A DNA stretch of 64,000 nucleotides from Hormiphora californensis (GCA_020137815.1 CM035353.1:3344471-3408470); one strand, 5' to 3'; counted from the first letter of the stretch, positions 13,112-24,878 are shown. Notes: generated from the sequence alone by a model not told the origin. A program made the numbers and translations.

Positions 13112-14735
13112 CCGAGTAGTAGAGTCGATAAGCAAACTCACCTCCTCTGATTTCGATGAAACTTCTCCCATGCTAAAATATGGTAATGGGGATACAAATA
13201 CCGCTTATTTTGAGTCCGGAAAACTTTTGGTTCGTTAATTATTGCTAATTGAAAAACGCCAAAATGGCCTAAAATTGCCCTTAAAATGGTTTTGAAATTT
13301 TGGAGTTGGAACTCCAGACTTCGTAGAGATGCCAAAAGTGGGCTCAGGCCCAAATTCGTCCGAATTTTTGCGTAGGACCGGATGGACTAAATTTTGGTCA
13401 CGTGACTTCGGCTAACTTCTGAACCATTGAAGTAAGAGAAGTTTATAGGGGGCTTAAACGATGCAGAAAGAGATAAAAATGACACGTAATGACCTTATTT
13501 TTCATCTCCGACGTGCATGAAAGACACAAATAGCAAAAAACTGATTTTTGAGCCATTTCACGTGACCAAAATTTAGTCCATCCGGTCTTACGCAAAAATT
13601 CGGACGAATTTGGGCCTGAGCCCACTTTTGGTGCATATTGGCATCTTAGCGGACATCTCTACGAAGTCTGGAGTTCCAACTCCAAAATTTCAAAACCATG
13701 TTAAGGGCAATTTTAGGCCATTTTGGCGTTTTTCAATTAGCGATAATTAACGAACCAGAAGTTTTCCGGACTCAAAATAAGCGGTACAGTCGGACCCCGA
13801 TTTAGGGACCCCCGATTTAGGGACACCCCGATTTAGGGACAGGATTTTTTTCCCCCAAAAATTTTTGAATTTTTTTGAGAAATTTTTTGTGAAATTTTTC
13901 AAAAAGATTCCAGCCATGTCCGAATCGTGTTTCGAATCGGTGCATCTTATCGCATGTCCTTCTGCTAATTAGACGGTTTGGAACGAACCGATACGTGATC
14001 CCCATGGTGCCCATCGAATCACAAGTTCACCAAGGTCCAAGCGTCAAAATTTCGTTTCGATGGGGATCACGTTTCGATTCGTTCCGTCTAATTAGCAGCA
14101 GGACATGCGATAAGATGCACCGATTCGAAATACGATTCGGACGTGGCTGGTATACCTTTAAAAAATTTTATAACTTTTTTGCAAAATTTTACAGTACGAT
14201 TGTCAATGCTTTGATCGGTGCTCCCCATAAATTTTGAGAGAAAAAGTTATTTTTAAATTTTTATACTTCCTCACCCGCTTAGGGTGCCCCGATTCGGTAT
14301 GGTATCACGTATCGGTTCGTTTTGAACCCGCTAATTAGACAGGATATCCAGTAAGTTGCACCGATTCGAAATACAAACCGGACGGGCTGGTATAACTTAG
14401 AAAATTTTTCACATTTTTTTGAAAAAGAATTATTTTTTTAATCAGAAATGATCATGTCATCAATACATGAATATTGCATATAACAGTTAGAGGTGTCTTT
14501 AGTCTTAATAATTGTATATCATTTTGGGCAATAAAATAGGTTTTTTGGGTCAAATATGGCTCACCCCGATTTAGTGGACACCCCGATTTAGTGGACAAGA
14601 CCCTTTCCCCCGAGGGTGTCCCTAAATCGGGGTCCGACTGTATTTGTACCCCCATTACCATATTTTAGCATGGGAGAAGTTTCATCGAAATCAGAGGAGG
14701 TGAGTTTGCTTATCGACTCTACTAGAGTATAAATT
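13112..14735. mobile_element. Foldback element with ~300-bp arms
   Basis: The left part (about 13112-13420) is the inverted complement of 13555-13785 plus 14643-14735. The ends read agtagagtcgataagcaaac and gtttgcttatcgactctact. The right arm is interrupted by the pogo-like element at 13787-14640. Once that is removed the arms pair continuously (left ..acaaataccgcttatt, right aataagcggtatttgt..). The spacer 13420-13555 has no coding sequence. Confidence 0.85.
13787..14640. mobile_element. 854-bp pogo/Tigger-like non-autonomous element nested in the foldback
   Basis: The termini are CAGTCGGACCCCGATTTAGG and its near complement ending GGTCCGACTG, flanked by the dinucleotide TA on both sides (13785-13786, 14641-14642). 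Subterminal repeats of CCCCGATTTAG(G/T)G occur at both ends. CAGT-start ends with a TA duplication fit the pogo/Tigger branch of Tc1/mariner transposons. No transposase is recognisable inside. Confidence 0.85.
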
Positions 14736-14871
14736 TACCGAAACCCTGATTTACAAGCCCCCGATTTAGAAAATTAACAGTTTTTCATGAGTAAGTTTTA
14801 TTACAACCTATCAAAATTCAATGTGGTCTCCAGCTGTATAACATAGTTTCTATTTTTTTATTTTTATCCAG

Positions 14872-15820
14872 GTCATCGAATACTATATATCAGTTCCATG
14901 GTTGTTATTATCATGGATGCGTGAAATGTTTTCCAGAAGAACGGGATCAAGAAAGATTGTCAAGGTGGAGTCATAACTTTAATTACAACAGGACCGTGAG
15001 AATTACTGAGGAGTTTGAGAGTCTTGGCTATAAGGTATAGAAGTATGTGCTATGACGGATGATTTTTTTTTCACTTCAAAATGATACATTCAATTTCATG
15101 ATTGCACAGAAAAAATTTTTTCCCTGCCCGGGTGAATGCCGAAGGCATTCACCCGGATGCCTTTTTACTTTGTAAAAAGGCATAGCAGGGTTAGAATTCG
15201 AAAACGACATTTTGGTATACTAACTAATCGGTAGAGGGACCATTTTGGTCACACTTTCGTTGCGAGGGGCAACCTCGTGGCGCGCGCGATCTGACACTTG
15301 CGGAGTAAAATGCACACGCACAAACAATTGAAATTTTATGAGGGGCGCGTGGCTATAAACTGTAACGTGCGGCAAAATTTGTTTTATATCGGCCGCACGT
15401 TTTGATTGGGGGAAAATGGAGAAATTGAAAAATCTGTTTTGCGTTTTTTTCAAAAATTCGAAAAACACAAATCCCCATTTTGATTTTTGCGGACAGCTTA
15501 TATATATTTACTCGTTGGGCGAGTTGAATGGCAAATCGAAGAGGGCAGGGAAACGTAGCATTATGGATACATAATGCAAATAATTCTTGTTTGTTAATCA
15601 TAATTTCCTGGGTTCTGGTCCTGGGTCCGTCATATCCATATCATGGGTCCTTTTTACTGATGCTGGGTACAGTCCTGAAAATGACATTTTTTTTGTAAAG
15701 GTGGTTCAGATTTGGGAGCACGAGTGGAGAATTAAAAGAAAAGGACTTAGTCTCTCAAGACGTTACATGTACCCTTTGGCACGTGCGGCATGGGCAGCAA
15801 GCGTTCATAACTACAAACGC
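14872..15820 (+). pseudogene. Family B DNA polymerase-like fragment (Polinton/virus type), two exons
   Basis: Exon 14872-15034 (acceptor atccag, donor gtatag) contains YQFHGCYYHGCVKCFP and ends FESLGYK. The next stop-free block starts at 15701 after ttttgtaaag and reads VVQIWEHEWRIKRK. Joined in phase 0 this gives the order HGC-x-HGC-xxC, then LGYKVVxIWExEW. I recall that order from the large protein-primed polymerase proteins of Polinton/Maverick elements and linear plasmids. The exon ends in the second block and the catalytic polymerase motifs were not found, so this is a partial or dead copy. The 666-bp intron contains two perfect hairpins at 15128-15185. Family assignment is from memory. 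Confidence 0.6.
15124..15185. repeat. Twin hairpins
   Basis: Two adjacent perfect hairpins: GGGTGAATGCC-gaa-GGCATTCACCC, then ATGCCTTTTT-actttgt-AAAAAGGCAT. They lie inside the intron of the polymerase-like fragment. Confidence 0.7.
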
Positions 15821-16144
15821 CTGCTATTCCTCGTCGAATTCACGGTCGAAGTTCACGTCGAGAATATGGCAATTATGTCGGATGACCACTGTTTGAAACA
15901 AATTTAACCTCCAGTATCCGTCTCCATCTTCTTGAAAAATAAGAGTGTTACATAAATGTTTAATAACGCATATTTTCATAAAACAATGAAGGCGCGAGTA
16001 TTCTGAGAATATATACCAAGATCTGCCTGGCGCCGCCGACCCCATCTGATCGCACTGCCATCAAATGGAGGTATGGCGCCGCCATACAGACCAAGATAGA
16101 ACAAGTTAAGATTAAATGCTACTATATAAACTCTAATATTTACA

Positions 16145-17310
16145 TAGGCCTAGTGTGTCCAGGTTGGACGCTCGAAACCAGGCCATGTCCACTTGGTCTT
16201 TGTTATACATCATACATATTATGTCTACTTCTCCCTGGTCCGTATACCAAATCGACCAACCGTCCTTCTATCCTCATTTTAGTTATTTATTAACTATCCT
16301 AAAAGCATTCAGGTAGTTTTATATTATTAAAGTCGGATTTTTTGAAGTTGTCACCCCCTGGGTGGCGCGCGATGTTTTATTTGCGCGTCGGAAACTTGTT
16401 TTGGCGGTTTTTTGGCTCTCACGCCTTTGTTTCTTGGCCGATTTCGTCGGTCAAAAGTTTTACGGACTCACAAAATTATTCTCTTTCCGGTGATATGCGG
16501 TTTTATGCTGAAGAGTGAGAGCAAGTGGGGGCTGTCACGCGCAAATACGACGCCGCGCGTGAAAAGGGGGGTGACAGTTTCAAAAAATCCGACTTTATAT
16601 TACCGCCACATCTGAACACTCGGGCTGCTCGTCTGGGCACTTGAAACGTTCCTTGCGGACACTCGTTTGAGTGGGACTCAGTATTCGACACGTTTTATTC
16701 ACGTGGCGAACTAAACAATGGTAGCCCACGTTGGGAACTGAATCCCAGAACTCCAGTAGTTAAGACAAAGGTACTATTATAGTCATGCTATTGTTCCACA
16801 CACCTGGTAAGAACAGTATGTCCCTTCTCCGTGGCTGTTCGTCCTTGCGTCTATATCGCATCTAAATAATATGATAAATTGTCCCTTGTGCCACCGGCAC
16901 ACATCCTGCAATTTGTATGGAACCGTACATTAAGTGTTAGTTAATTTAATCGATAACAAGTAACATTATAATTATTACTAGAATGGCGTGTATATTATTT
17001 CTTGTAAATGATAAACATGCCATTTTCGGGTCCTGAGACGAAGTCAGTGCTTGACATTCAGTTTGAAACATACATAAGTTCCGCAATCCGTCTCCACCTT
17101 CCTGAAAAATAAGGGTGTTAAACTTTTAACAACGCATATATTGTCATAAAACAATTAAATAATATCCGCTCCAAAAACCCGTGGTGTCATTTTCCAGCCC
17201 TCTTGCTCCGCCAGGTGTCTATGTTACCAACTTGCTCCCAGCATTATTCCCTCTACCAGCTTCTACCACTGAGGCGCGAGTATTCTAAGAAGATATACCA
17301 ATTGATAGAA
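16145..17310. repeat. Segmental duplication, copy A
   Basis: Nearly base-for-base identical to 18767-19932 at a constant offset of 2622 bp. It contains the 268-bp MITE at 16329-16596 and, near 17075-17100 on minus, a decayed copy of the orphan module reading KVETDCGTYVCFKL. The near identity implies a recent event or an assembly duplication. Confidence 0.9.
16329..16596. mobile_element. 268-bp MITE with AAAGTCGGATTTTTTGAAG ends
   Basis: Terminal inverted repeats of about 30 bp start AAAGTCGGATTTTTTGAAGT and end TTCAAAAAATCCGACTTT. No coding capacity. Relatives lie at 18951-19218 (same duplication), 62321-62473 and as a half copy at 63665-63760. A target duplication could not be fixed with certainty. 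Confidence 0.8.
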
Positions 17311-17867
17311 CAAGTTCTAAGTACTATTAACTTACATATGTGCATCCTAGCTGTATGGCACCCGAGGTATTTCCGGCGGTCCGTATTATTAGGCCTAGCG
17401 TGTCCAGGTTGGACGCTCGAAACCAGGCCATGTCCACTTGGTCTTTGTTGTATATCATACATATTATGTCTACTTCTCCCTGGTCCGTATACCAAATCGA
17501 CCAACCGTCCTTCTATCCTCATCTATCCAAGCTTGGTCTTTGTTAGGGCGTCCGGAGGGGAAGGGCTTCAGCGGTGCTCGTGGTTCGGACCTTTGGTTCT
17601 CTCTGAAACACATATCACATGTTGAGCAGAACACATATTTTTTTCTTAAAATTGTATTTTTTCCCTTTTCAGCCACAAGGCTATAACTTAAATGTTTCTA
17701 TTGCCACAAGGCGGTGGCCGAGGACGCCCTCACCGCCCTGGGGCGGCCTCCTCCGCCTTGTTACGTCCTTTATCCTTGAATAAATTAATCTCTAACAAAG
17801 TTTCTATCAAATTCTATAGTTCAGCAAAAGAGGTCTGTTTACAAGGTCCAATTCTTGTAGCCGTGCC

Positions 17868-17920
17868 ATGGGGGAAACAGTTGTGCCTGAACCTCAGGTT
17901 CAGGCACGACTGTTTCCCCC
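17868..17920. repeat. ~50-bp palindrome GGGGGAAACAGT(C/T)GTGCCTGAACC
   Basis: A nearly perfect palindrome built from GAAACAGTTGTGCCTGAACC and its complement. Shorter or partial copies occur near 3405, at 10268-10306, at 18129-18155 and at 49446-49480. Confidence 0.75.
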
Positions 17921-17999
17921 AATGGTAGTAATAAATTGGGGGTATTTTTCTCTGATCAAACAGAGGCACTTTCTCCTTAGTTTCGCACCTTCCTCACTC

Positions 18000-18110
18000 C
18001 AATGTTGAATTTTATCTTAAAGCAGACATATGTTCCATCATCCGTTTCTACTTTCAAGTAGGTCCTGAATTGAGGGTCATGGTTCTCTCCCTCCTGCAAT
18101 CACGACATAT
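18000..18110 (-). pseudogene. Copy of the orphan LRIETDxGxFVCFK module
   Basis: Reading on minus gives RTYLKVETDDGTYVCFKI followed shortly by a stop. It is one of about nine copies of a module of unknown function found only on this strand between 12 and 41 kb. No neighbouring exon is intact. Confidence 0.45.
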
Positions 18111-18766
18111 TATCTCCACGTAGTTTTACCTCAGGTTCAGGCACGACTGTTCCCCCCCCCCCATTATAGTTCTCCTTATTGCCGCGGAGAAGCTTCTAAA
18201 CTAAACTATATTCTTATACATATTATATCTCTCCTAACGAGTAATTCACTCAAAATGTAACTTTCAGTCTTTTTTTCGATCCCTAGTTCCATCAAAACTC
18301 TAAGGTGAACCCAATGACTACAATAAGAGTCAACATGCACTTTTTGCATGTCCATTGAAAAATTTTCAATGAAAATGCCGGAACTCAGTTGCAGTTGCAG
18401 TATTAGAATGCGGGTTTTGATTATCATTACTTCTAAGCAGATGTAACATGTTATTGCTAGAGGACGTTCATCAATATCGGGGTGAGACATCCAGTCCACC
18501 CTATCCTATGCTTGAGGTTGAGTTTGAAACAAATTTAACGTCCAGAATCCGTCTCCATCTTCCTGAAAAATAAGAGTGTTAAATAAATGTTTAATAACGC
18601 ATATTGTCATAAAACGATAAAGGCGCGAGTGTTCTAAGAAGATATACCAATTGATAGAACAAGTCCAGATTAAATACTATACTAAGTACTATAAACTCTA
18701 ATACATATTATGTGCATCCTAGTTGTATGGTACTCGAGGTGTTTTCCGTATTCCAGTCCGTATTAT

Positions 18767-19932
18767 TAGGCCTAGTGTGTCCAAGTTGGACGCTCGAAAC
18801 CGGGCCATGTCCACTTGGTCTTTGTTATACATCATACATATTATGTCTACTTCTCCCTGGTCCGTATACCAAATCGACCAACCGTCCTTCTATCCTCATT
18901 TTAGTTATTTATTAACTATCCTAAAAGCATTCAGGTAGTTTTATATTATTAAAGTCGGATTTTTTGAAGTTGTCACCCCCTGGGTGGCGCGCGATGTTTT
19001 ATTTGCGCGTCGGAAACTTGTTTTGGCGGTTTTTTGGCTCTCACGCCTTTGTTTCTTGGCCGATTTCGTCGGTCAAAAGTTTTACGGACTCACAAAATTA
19101 TTCTCTTTCCGGTGATATGCGGTTTTATGCTGAAGAGTGAGAGCAAGTGGGGGCTGTCACGCGCAAATACGACGCCGCGCGTGAAAAGGGGGGTGACAGT
19201 TTCAAAAAATCCGACTTTATATTACCGCCACATCTGAACACTCGGGCTGCTCGTCTGGGCACTTGAAACGTTCCTTGCGGACACTCGTTTGAGTGGGACT
19301 CAGTATTCGACACGTTTTATTCACGTGGCGAACTAAACAATGGTAGCCCACGTTGGGAACTGAATCCCAGAACTCCAGTAGTTAAGACAAAGGTACTATT
19401 ATAGTCATGCTATTGTTCCACACACCTGGTAAGAACAGTATGTCCCTTCTCCGTGGCTGTTCGTCCTTGCGTCTATATCGCATCTAAATAATATGATAAA
19501 TTGTCCCTTGTGCCACCGGCACACATCCTGCAATTTGTATGGAACCGTACATTAAGTGTTAGTTAATTTAATCGATAACAAGTAACATTATAATTATTAC
19601 TAGAATGGCGTGTATATTATTTCTTGTAAATGATAAACATGCCATTTTCGGGTCCTGAGACGAAGTCAGTGCTTGACATTCAGTTTGAAACATACATAAG
19701 TTCCGGAATCCGTCTCCACCTTCCTGAAAAATAAGGGTGTTAAACTTTTAATAACGCATATATTGTCATAAAACAATTAAATAATATCCGCTCCAAAAAC
19801 CCGTGGTGTCATTTTCCAGCCCTCTTGCTCCGCCAGGTGTCTATGTTACCAACTTGCTCCCAGCATTATTCCCTCTACCAGCTTCTACCACTGAGGCGCG
19901 AGTATTCTGAGAAGATATACTTAATTTATAGA
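18767..19932. repeat. Segmental duplication, copy B
   Basis: Second copy of 16145-17310, in the same orientation. Both copies carry the same MITE and the same short insert gccaggtgtctatgttaccaa between ccttgctcc-like repeats. The divergence rises sharply outside these borders. Confidence 0.9.
18951..19218. mobile_element. 268-bp MITE, AAAGTCGG family, duplicated copy
   Basis: Same element as at 16329-16596, carried along by the segmental duplication rather than by a separate insertion, because the flanks match too. Confidence 0.8.
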
Positions 19933-20540
19933 ACAAGTTTTAAGTACTATTAACTCTAATATTTAAATTTGACTGGTAGTCATCAACTTGGCTAGGCTCT
20001 TCATTTATAGGCATCTGTCAGGTCCTTGACCTTGGATAGTTCTTCGTTGATGCTCATCTCTGTAGTAGCAGGTTCTCCATTCTGGTCACAGCACCATTTG
20101 TAGGGTTTGCCGGGCCTGCTCGTACACAGCGGTAGACCTTGCGTTGTTGTAGTCAGATGAGAACGAGTATTTTAGGTGTCGTGGTTGGAACTGCCCACGG
20201 AAAGATAAAACATGATATAGAACTCCGCCCGCCAACCAAACTAATACGCTTTGAATATATTCCAAAAACGTTAAAACAGAAAATAAGTGTGCTAAACAAA
20301 CAGGAAAATGTATAAAAAGATGCAGAAAAGAAATATTAATAGAAAAATGAAAATATTACAGAAAATGATAATGCTGAGATTAAAATAGTGAAACAAAAAA
20401 TAATGTAATTTTGAATCAGATCTAAGCAGAAAAAAAAGTAGAAAAAAACAGAAAAGAAAGATTGAAAGAAAAATGAGAAAAAGAAAGAAAATATTACAGA
20501 GGTAAAAAATCAGACAGGGTAAAATCGACGCGATACTTAC

Positions 20541-20675
20541 CAAAATGATATGGCCACTTCTCTCTGTGTCCTTGTCCCTTGTTCTCGGTCTTATCCTGGA
20601 TTTCAGTGACATGCGGAAGGCAACGTATGTATCTAGATCCGTATCAACCTGAAGATAGGTTGTTTGCTTCTTCAT
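20541..20675 (-). CDS. Exon-like copy of the orphan module (partial gene)
   Basis: Open from an ATG at 20675 to a consensus donor gtaagt at 20540. It reads KKQTTYLQVDTDLDTYVAFR, then a basic stretch rich in R and K. This is the module's common pattern: hydrophobic strand, acidic (E/D)TD, aromatic-V-x-F-(K/R), basic tail. It is one of the few copies without a stop or frame break. The family is not recognised and the rest of the gene is not located. Confidence 0.45.
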
Positions 20676-20939
20676 TATGGCAATTCCTCCGTAATTGTTA
20701 CAGGAGTGGTGTGCAACCTTGTAAATCCATTTCTCTCTCTATCAATCATCCGATATATCGATCATCCGATTTTTGCACGCTCCAATATCACACCACTTTC
20801 TCCCTCTCTCATGCTCTCACAAGTGATATACAACATATATATATAACATAATAAGGAGTTTGCGGAGTGGCATTGTGAGAGCGAAAGAAAAGTTAGATTA
20901 CCGTATTTATTTAACTCTCTTCCGAGGTGGTGACGCTCT

Positions 20940-21260
20940 ATAGCGAGGGTAGTTGAGGAGCGATGGCAGTGTCAGCTGAGCTGGGTTTGGGGCTCCTCAA
21001 AGTGTATATCCATCTTAGTGAAACAGTAAAGCTTTCTAAAACCGCAAACTAAAAACTTTCTAAAACCCAATTAATATAATATCGGATTACCAGTACTGTT
21101 TAAAAACATGAGCGTCTTAATCGCATCTAAATAATATGATAAATTGTCCCTTGTGCCACCGGCACAAGCTGAGCTGGGTTTCCGTGCTCGGGCTCCTCAA
21201 AGTGTATCTTGGTGAAATTCATTGTTGGGGTGTAATTGAAGTTATCCTGAGCTGGTTGTA
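20940..21260 (-). pseudogene. Two fragments of a STT-I..FTKxxIHFEEP module
   Basis: Two minus-strand fragments read NFTKIHFEEPEHGNP (about 21168-21230) and FTKMDIHFEEPQTQ (about 20980-21025). A third relative at 23340-23430 reads MDFTRMTIHSEDPDPEG. All face the same way as the ETDxGxFVCFK modules and may belong to the same broken gene family. Function unknown. Confidence 0.35.
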
Positions 21261-21669
21261 GCTTGGAGGGAGCAATGATTGTGGTTGATAGTGGAGTGGT
21301 TTCATCTAATTACCGTAAAAGAGTCCTGGCAGCCTTTATCCGGCCCTCACTCTCGGGGAAATCCCCCATCTATATATATATCTACATCCCCCATCTATAG
21401 CAGGCGCCCGATGCTCTTTTTCTTTTTGAAGGGAAGTCATCCTCATTGGAACTCCAGAAGTTGTAGCTCGAGCTCTTCTATACCAATGCTCGTACGAGGC
21501 TGGTTCGAATCATAGTTTCGTTATCAGCGGGATAACTTTGTGTTCCTCGGTCTGTGGTTCCAGGTCTGCGGGTTTCTTCTAGCAGAGAAACCTCCTCGGA
21601 AACCGTGATGCTTTCCAGGGAGGGGGCGGGGTGATATTCGCCTCCAGGATAGTGGTTTCTGGATGGCTT

Positions 21670-21975
21670 TAGGACTGTAACTCACCTGGACAGTAACTCG
21701 AAAGTGAGTTATTGTCCAAAAATTGGCGTCGACTTTTTTTTCTGGTGACTTTCTGTCCGCATTATTTTCGACTTTTTGCTAGGACAAAAAGTCGATAGCT
21801 AGGACAAAATCTCGAAATTTAAACTCACCTAGGTGAGTTATGCGGACACTAACTCGAATTTTGTTTCGAGTTGGCGGACAGAAACTCACTTGCTAAAACT
21901 ACGAAAATGTCGAAAATTCTGGTGACATTTTCATTTTTCATGGTAGGTGAGTTTCTGTCCGGCCAATGAAATATG
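21670..21975. repeat. Array of GTGAGTT..GTCC(G) motifs in both orientations, part 1
   Basis: The motif aactcac(c/t) followed or preceded by ggac(a/t) occurs many times on alternating strands (for example aactcacctggacagtaact, agtgagttattgtccaaaaa, gcggacagaaactcac). Spacers contain gaaaatgtcgaaaatt-like sequence. No inverted ends could be delimited. Confidence 0.6.
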
Positions 21976-22089
21976 TTTCCAAACAGAATTTTTGAGTTTT
22001 TTTGTGCTAGCTATCATTATTACAAGTGAAACAAGTTGTGTGGTTGACATAAATACACTGTAAAACCCATCTCCCATCCCTTTCTATAT

Positions 22090-22172
22090 CTCCCTTCATC
22101 TCTCTCTTTCCCTCTCTCTATCTCTACCTCCCTTCCTCTCTCTTTCTCTCTCTCTCTCTTTCTCTCTCTCAC

Positions 22173-22231
<59 letters not shown>

Positions 22232-22245
22232 TTCCCTCTTTCCCT
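22090..22245. repeat. (CT)n microsatellite
   Basis: Interrupted CT/CTTT-rich pyrimidine tract with a perfect (CT)n core at about 22170-22228. Confidence 0.85.
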
Positions 22246-22929
22246 CTCTCCGTGCTGCTATTCAGAAACCTAGAAAATCCAAAATCCGTCAACAGAGAAG
22301 ATGATGAGGAGTCACAGCTGATATTATAGGATCGGACTGGACTCAGTAGAGAAAAGTCTTGAGTCGTAGTTGCATAGTGGGTATGGTGTCGATAAGGAGA
22401 AAGGATCCACAATCAGTAGGTCTTGCTGTGATAAATTATCGAGGATACGTGGGTAGCTAGGCTGGTCGGGAACAGATTGGAGAGGAGAAAAACCACTGCA
22501 AGTGATGAACAGCTCTCGTTGTCTCTCCATCTCTCTTCCTCTCTCTTTGTCTCTCCATCTCTCTTCCTCTCTCTCTTTGAATGGTGTGATAGATTATCGA
22601 GTGAAGGATAGGTGAGTCACTGAGTAGGAGAGCAGCTGCAGTCTGCAGCTAGGCTGGTTGGGAACAGATTGGAGAGGAGATATAGACCACTGCAGCAGGT
22701 GATGAACGATGACTCATTGGATGAGAGATCCGAGATCCATGATGGGAATTAAGCCCGGGAGCTAGAGAGACAAAGAGAAGCAGAGCTCAACCAATGTATG
22801 AGTGAACAACGAGAACTGAACTAGCCCGCCCTTTCTCCCCTCTCTCTCTCTGTCAGGATCTCTCTACAACTTTGCATCCCTCTCTCTGCCAACGACGCCG
22901 CCATGTCTTCCCGCCTTTTTCTCTCTGTA

Positions 22930-23325
22930 CATGAAGTGAGTTCTAGTCCGGACAGAAAATCGAAATTCGATATTTAAGCGGACAAAAACTCACATATTTG
23001 CCCGCCCTTTCCCTGTCACCCTTGTTCCCCCTCTCTACCGAAAGTGAGTTGTAGTCCGAATTTGTGAGTTTAGAGGGCGGACAAAAAGTCGAATTTCGAC
23101 ATTTTTAGCGGACAGAAACTCACCTTGACCCACACAACTCGAACAGGTGAGTTAGTGTCCGCCCGGACTCTAACTCACCGTAAATAGTGCTAAACAGTGG
23201 GGCGGACAGAAAGTCACCTGATCCGGACTATAACTCACCTAAATTCGACATTTTCAAAAGTGAGTTATAGTCCGAAATTTTCGAGTTCGAGTTCGAGTTA
23301 TCGTCCGTTCGAGTTTCTGTCCGGT
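22930..23325. repeat. Array of GTGAGTT..GTCCG motifs, part 2
   Basis: Same motif set as at 21670-21975, with about a dozen half-sites on both strands: gcggacagaaactcacct, gtgagttgtagtccgaattt, ccggactataactcaccta. Separated from part 1 by the (CT)n tract and about 700 bp. Confidence 0.6.
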
Positions 23326-23959
23326 ACCCTTCTGGATCTGGGTCCTCCGAATGTATAGTCATCCTCGTGAAGTCCATGTGTAGAAAGATCTTGGTGTACC
23401 GTGTAGGTTGTACAGGAGTGGTAACGATTGTGGTTGAGATCATTGCAGTCGAATGCTGGTTCTTTTATACTCAGCAGGCTGGAGTGGTTTCATCCAATTA
23501 CCGCGTGTGTCTTCCAAAATGATTATAAATGAACATTATAATAGAGTTAACTCGACCGTCAAGCAATAATTAGAACAGATCTAAGTAACATTCTTACTTG
23601 TATATACATATTTATAATATGAATGTCTCTTATATCACATTTTACAATATTTCTAAAAAGTGCCTAAATAAGTATAGAGAGTTTAAGTGTTATTTTTCTG
23701 ATAACATGCATTGATTTCTCATGATTTCCAGGATAGTTGTCCCATAACCAATTCTTATGCTTCAACTGGTATTTTATTTTCATAATTCCTGTGTCGAATA
23801 GTTATCACAGCTGCTTGTTCACTCTTTCTATTCGATACACCCCATTGTATTAATCTGTCAGTTGGTTGGAGGACACACGCACGTCTCTTCAAGCATTTTG
23901 AAGCGCTTGCAGACATCACATGAAGTGAACGCTTTCCTGCTCCGAGGTTTGTTAGTTTC

Positions 23960-24300
23960 CAAAAAGTCTTGGTAAATTCTGTGTATTGGAATGATATCTA
24001 ATATATCTCCTTTTTCAGGGATGTAAAGGGCCTCAGGGAAATTCGGAATCTGACTTTTGTGAGCCAGAAACCAATTTCAGTATATATATATATATATGGA
24101 GGGAGGGTATGAATTGTGCACGCCTAAATGTGGAGGTGGGGCCAGGCTCTTGGTATAGAGCCGCTAGATCGGTTATTCGGTATATTCATTACCCATGATT
24201 TGTTTGAGAATGAGGGTAGTATAAATGGGGTATAGATGATATTATGTAACTTTCAGTAAAAGAACAAAGGTAAAGCTCAAGTAATTCCAAACTCGAAACT
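23960..24300. repeat. Dispersed repeat shared with 41170-41590
   Basis: Closely similar to 41170-41590, including ggtggggccaggctcttggt and taactttcagtaaaagaaca. This copy lacks the 50-bp mini-element, so it shows the empty site at about 24279-24290. It lies downstream of gag-like blocks in both places and may be retroelement non-coding DNA. Confidence 0.6.
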
Positions 24301-24722
24301 AAACGTTAAATGTAAAGAAGGTCGGTGGGTATCTTGCGTCGTTTCGGTCTCCAAAAGTTTCTCCTCAAGGTTCCTCGCTTCAACCTTATAAAGGTGGCTC
24401 GGCTGGTCCTCACGAGACTCTGCTAGTCCAATCAGATCCAATCTTCCTTGCAGTCGTAGTGTAGTAGGCAAATCTGTACGATGTCTTTATGGTCCTAGTT
24501 GCATGTGTTGTCCTCTCTCCAGGCACTATAGGCAGTTTCATTTCACGGTTCAGCCCCATCACTCTAACTAATACAATATATAATATAACACTAGTAAATA
24601 AGTCTCTGGGGTCCCTCCCGCATCACACCGATCCCAAGGGCCACGAGGGCTATGGATCCCATCGCCACATCCTCCCCCTTCCCGGAAGAACAGAGGGCCC
24701 AGAGGAGGCACTGTTTGGAATT

Positions 24723-24878
24723 TTACTTCCCTAGCTTCCTCAGTTTTTCTCCAAACTCCATGATGGATTCGCCCGGTTCTTGTTTCGCTTTCTGAAGCTT
24801 CAGCCGAGCGATTAGTTTGCTCTCCTTGCTCAGCGACTGTATGAGGGGGATGACTTTATTGTTGCCGGTGCCTGCCTT
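24723..24878 (-). pseudogene. Retroelement gag-like block
   Basis: Minus-strand frame ending in TAA at 24723-24725. It reads LIQSLSKESKLIARLKLQKA and then KQEPGESIMEFGEKLRKLGK. The pattern R/L-rich helix, KQxPGES, E/F..LRxL resembles the conserved capsid helix of retrotransposon Gag proteins. A copy of its 3' end and flank occurs at 40313-40385. No protease, reverse transcriptase or integrase motif was found in the window. Confidence 0.45.

Noticed and set aside
22173-22530. Minus frames over the (CT)n tract
   Set aside because: Low-complexity ER repeats; the adjoining segment has no recognisable protein.
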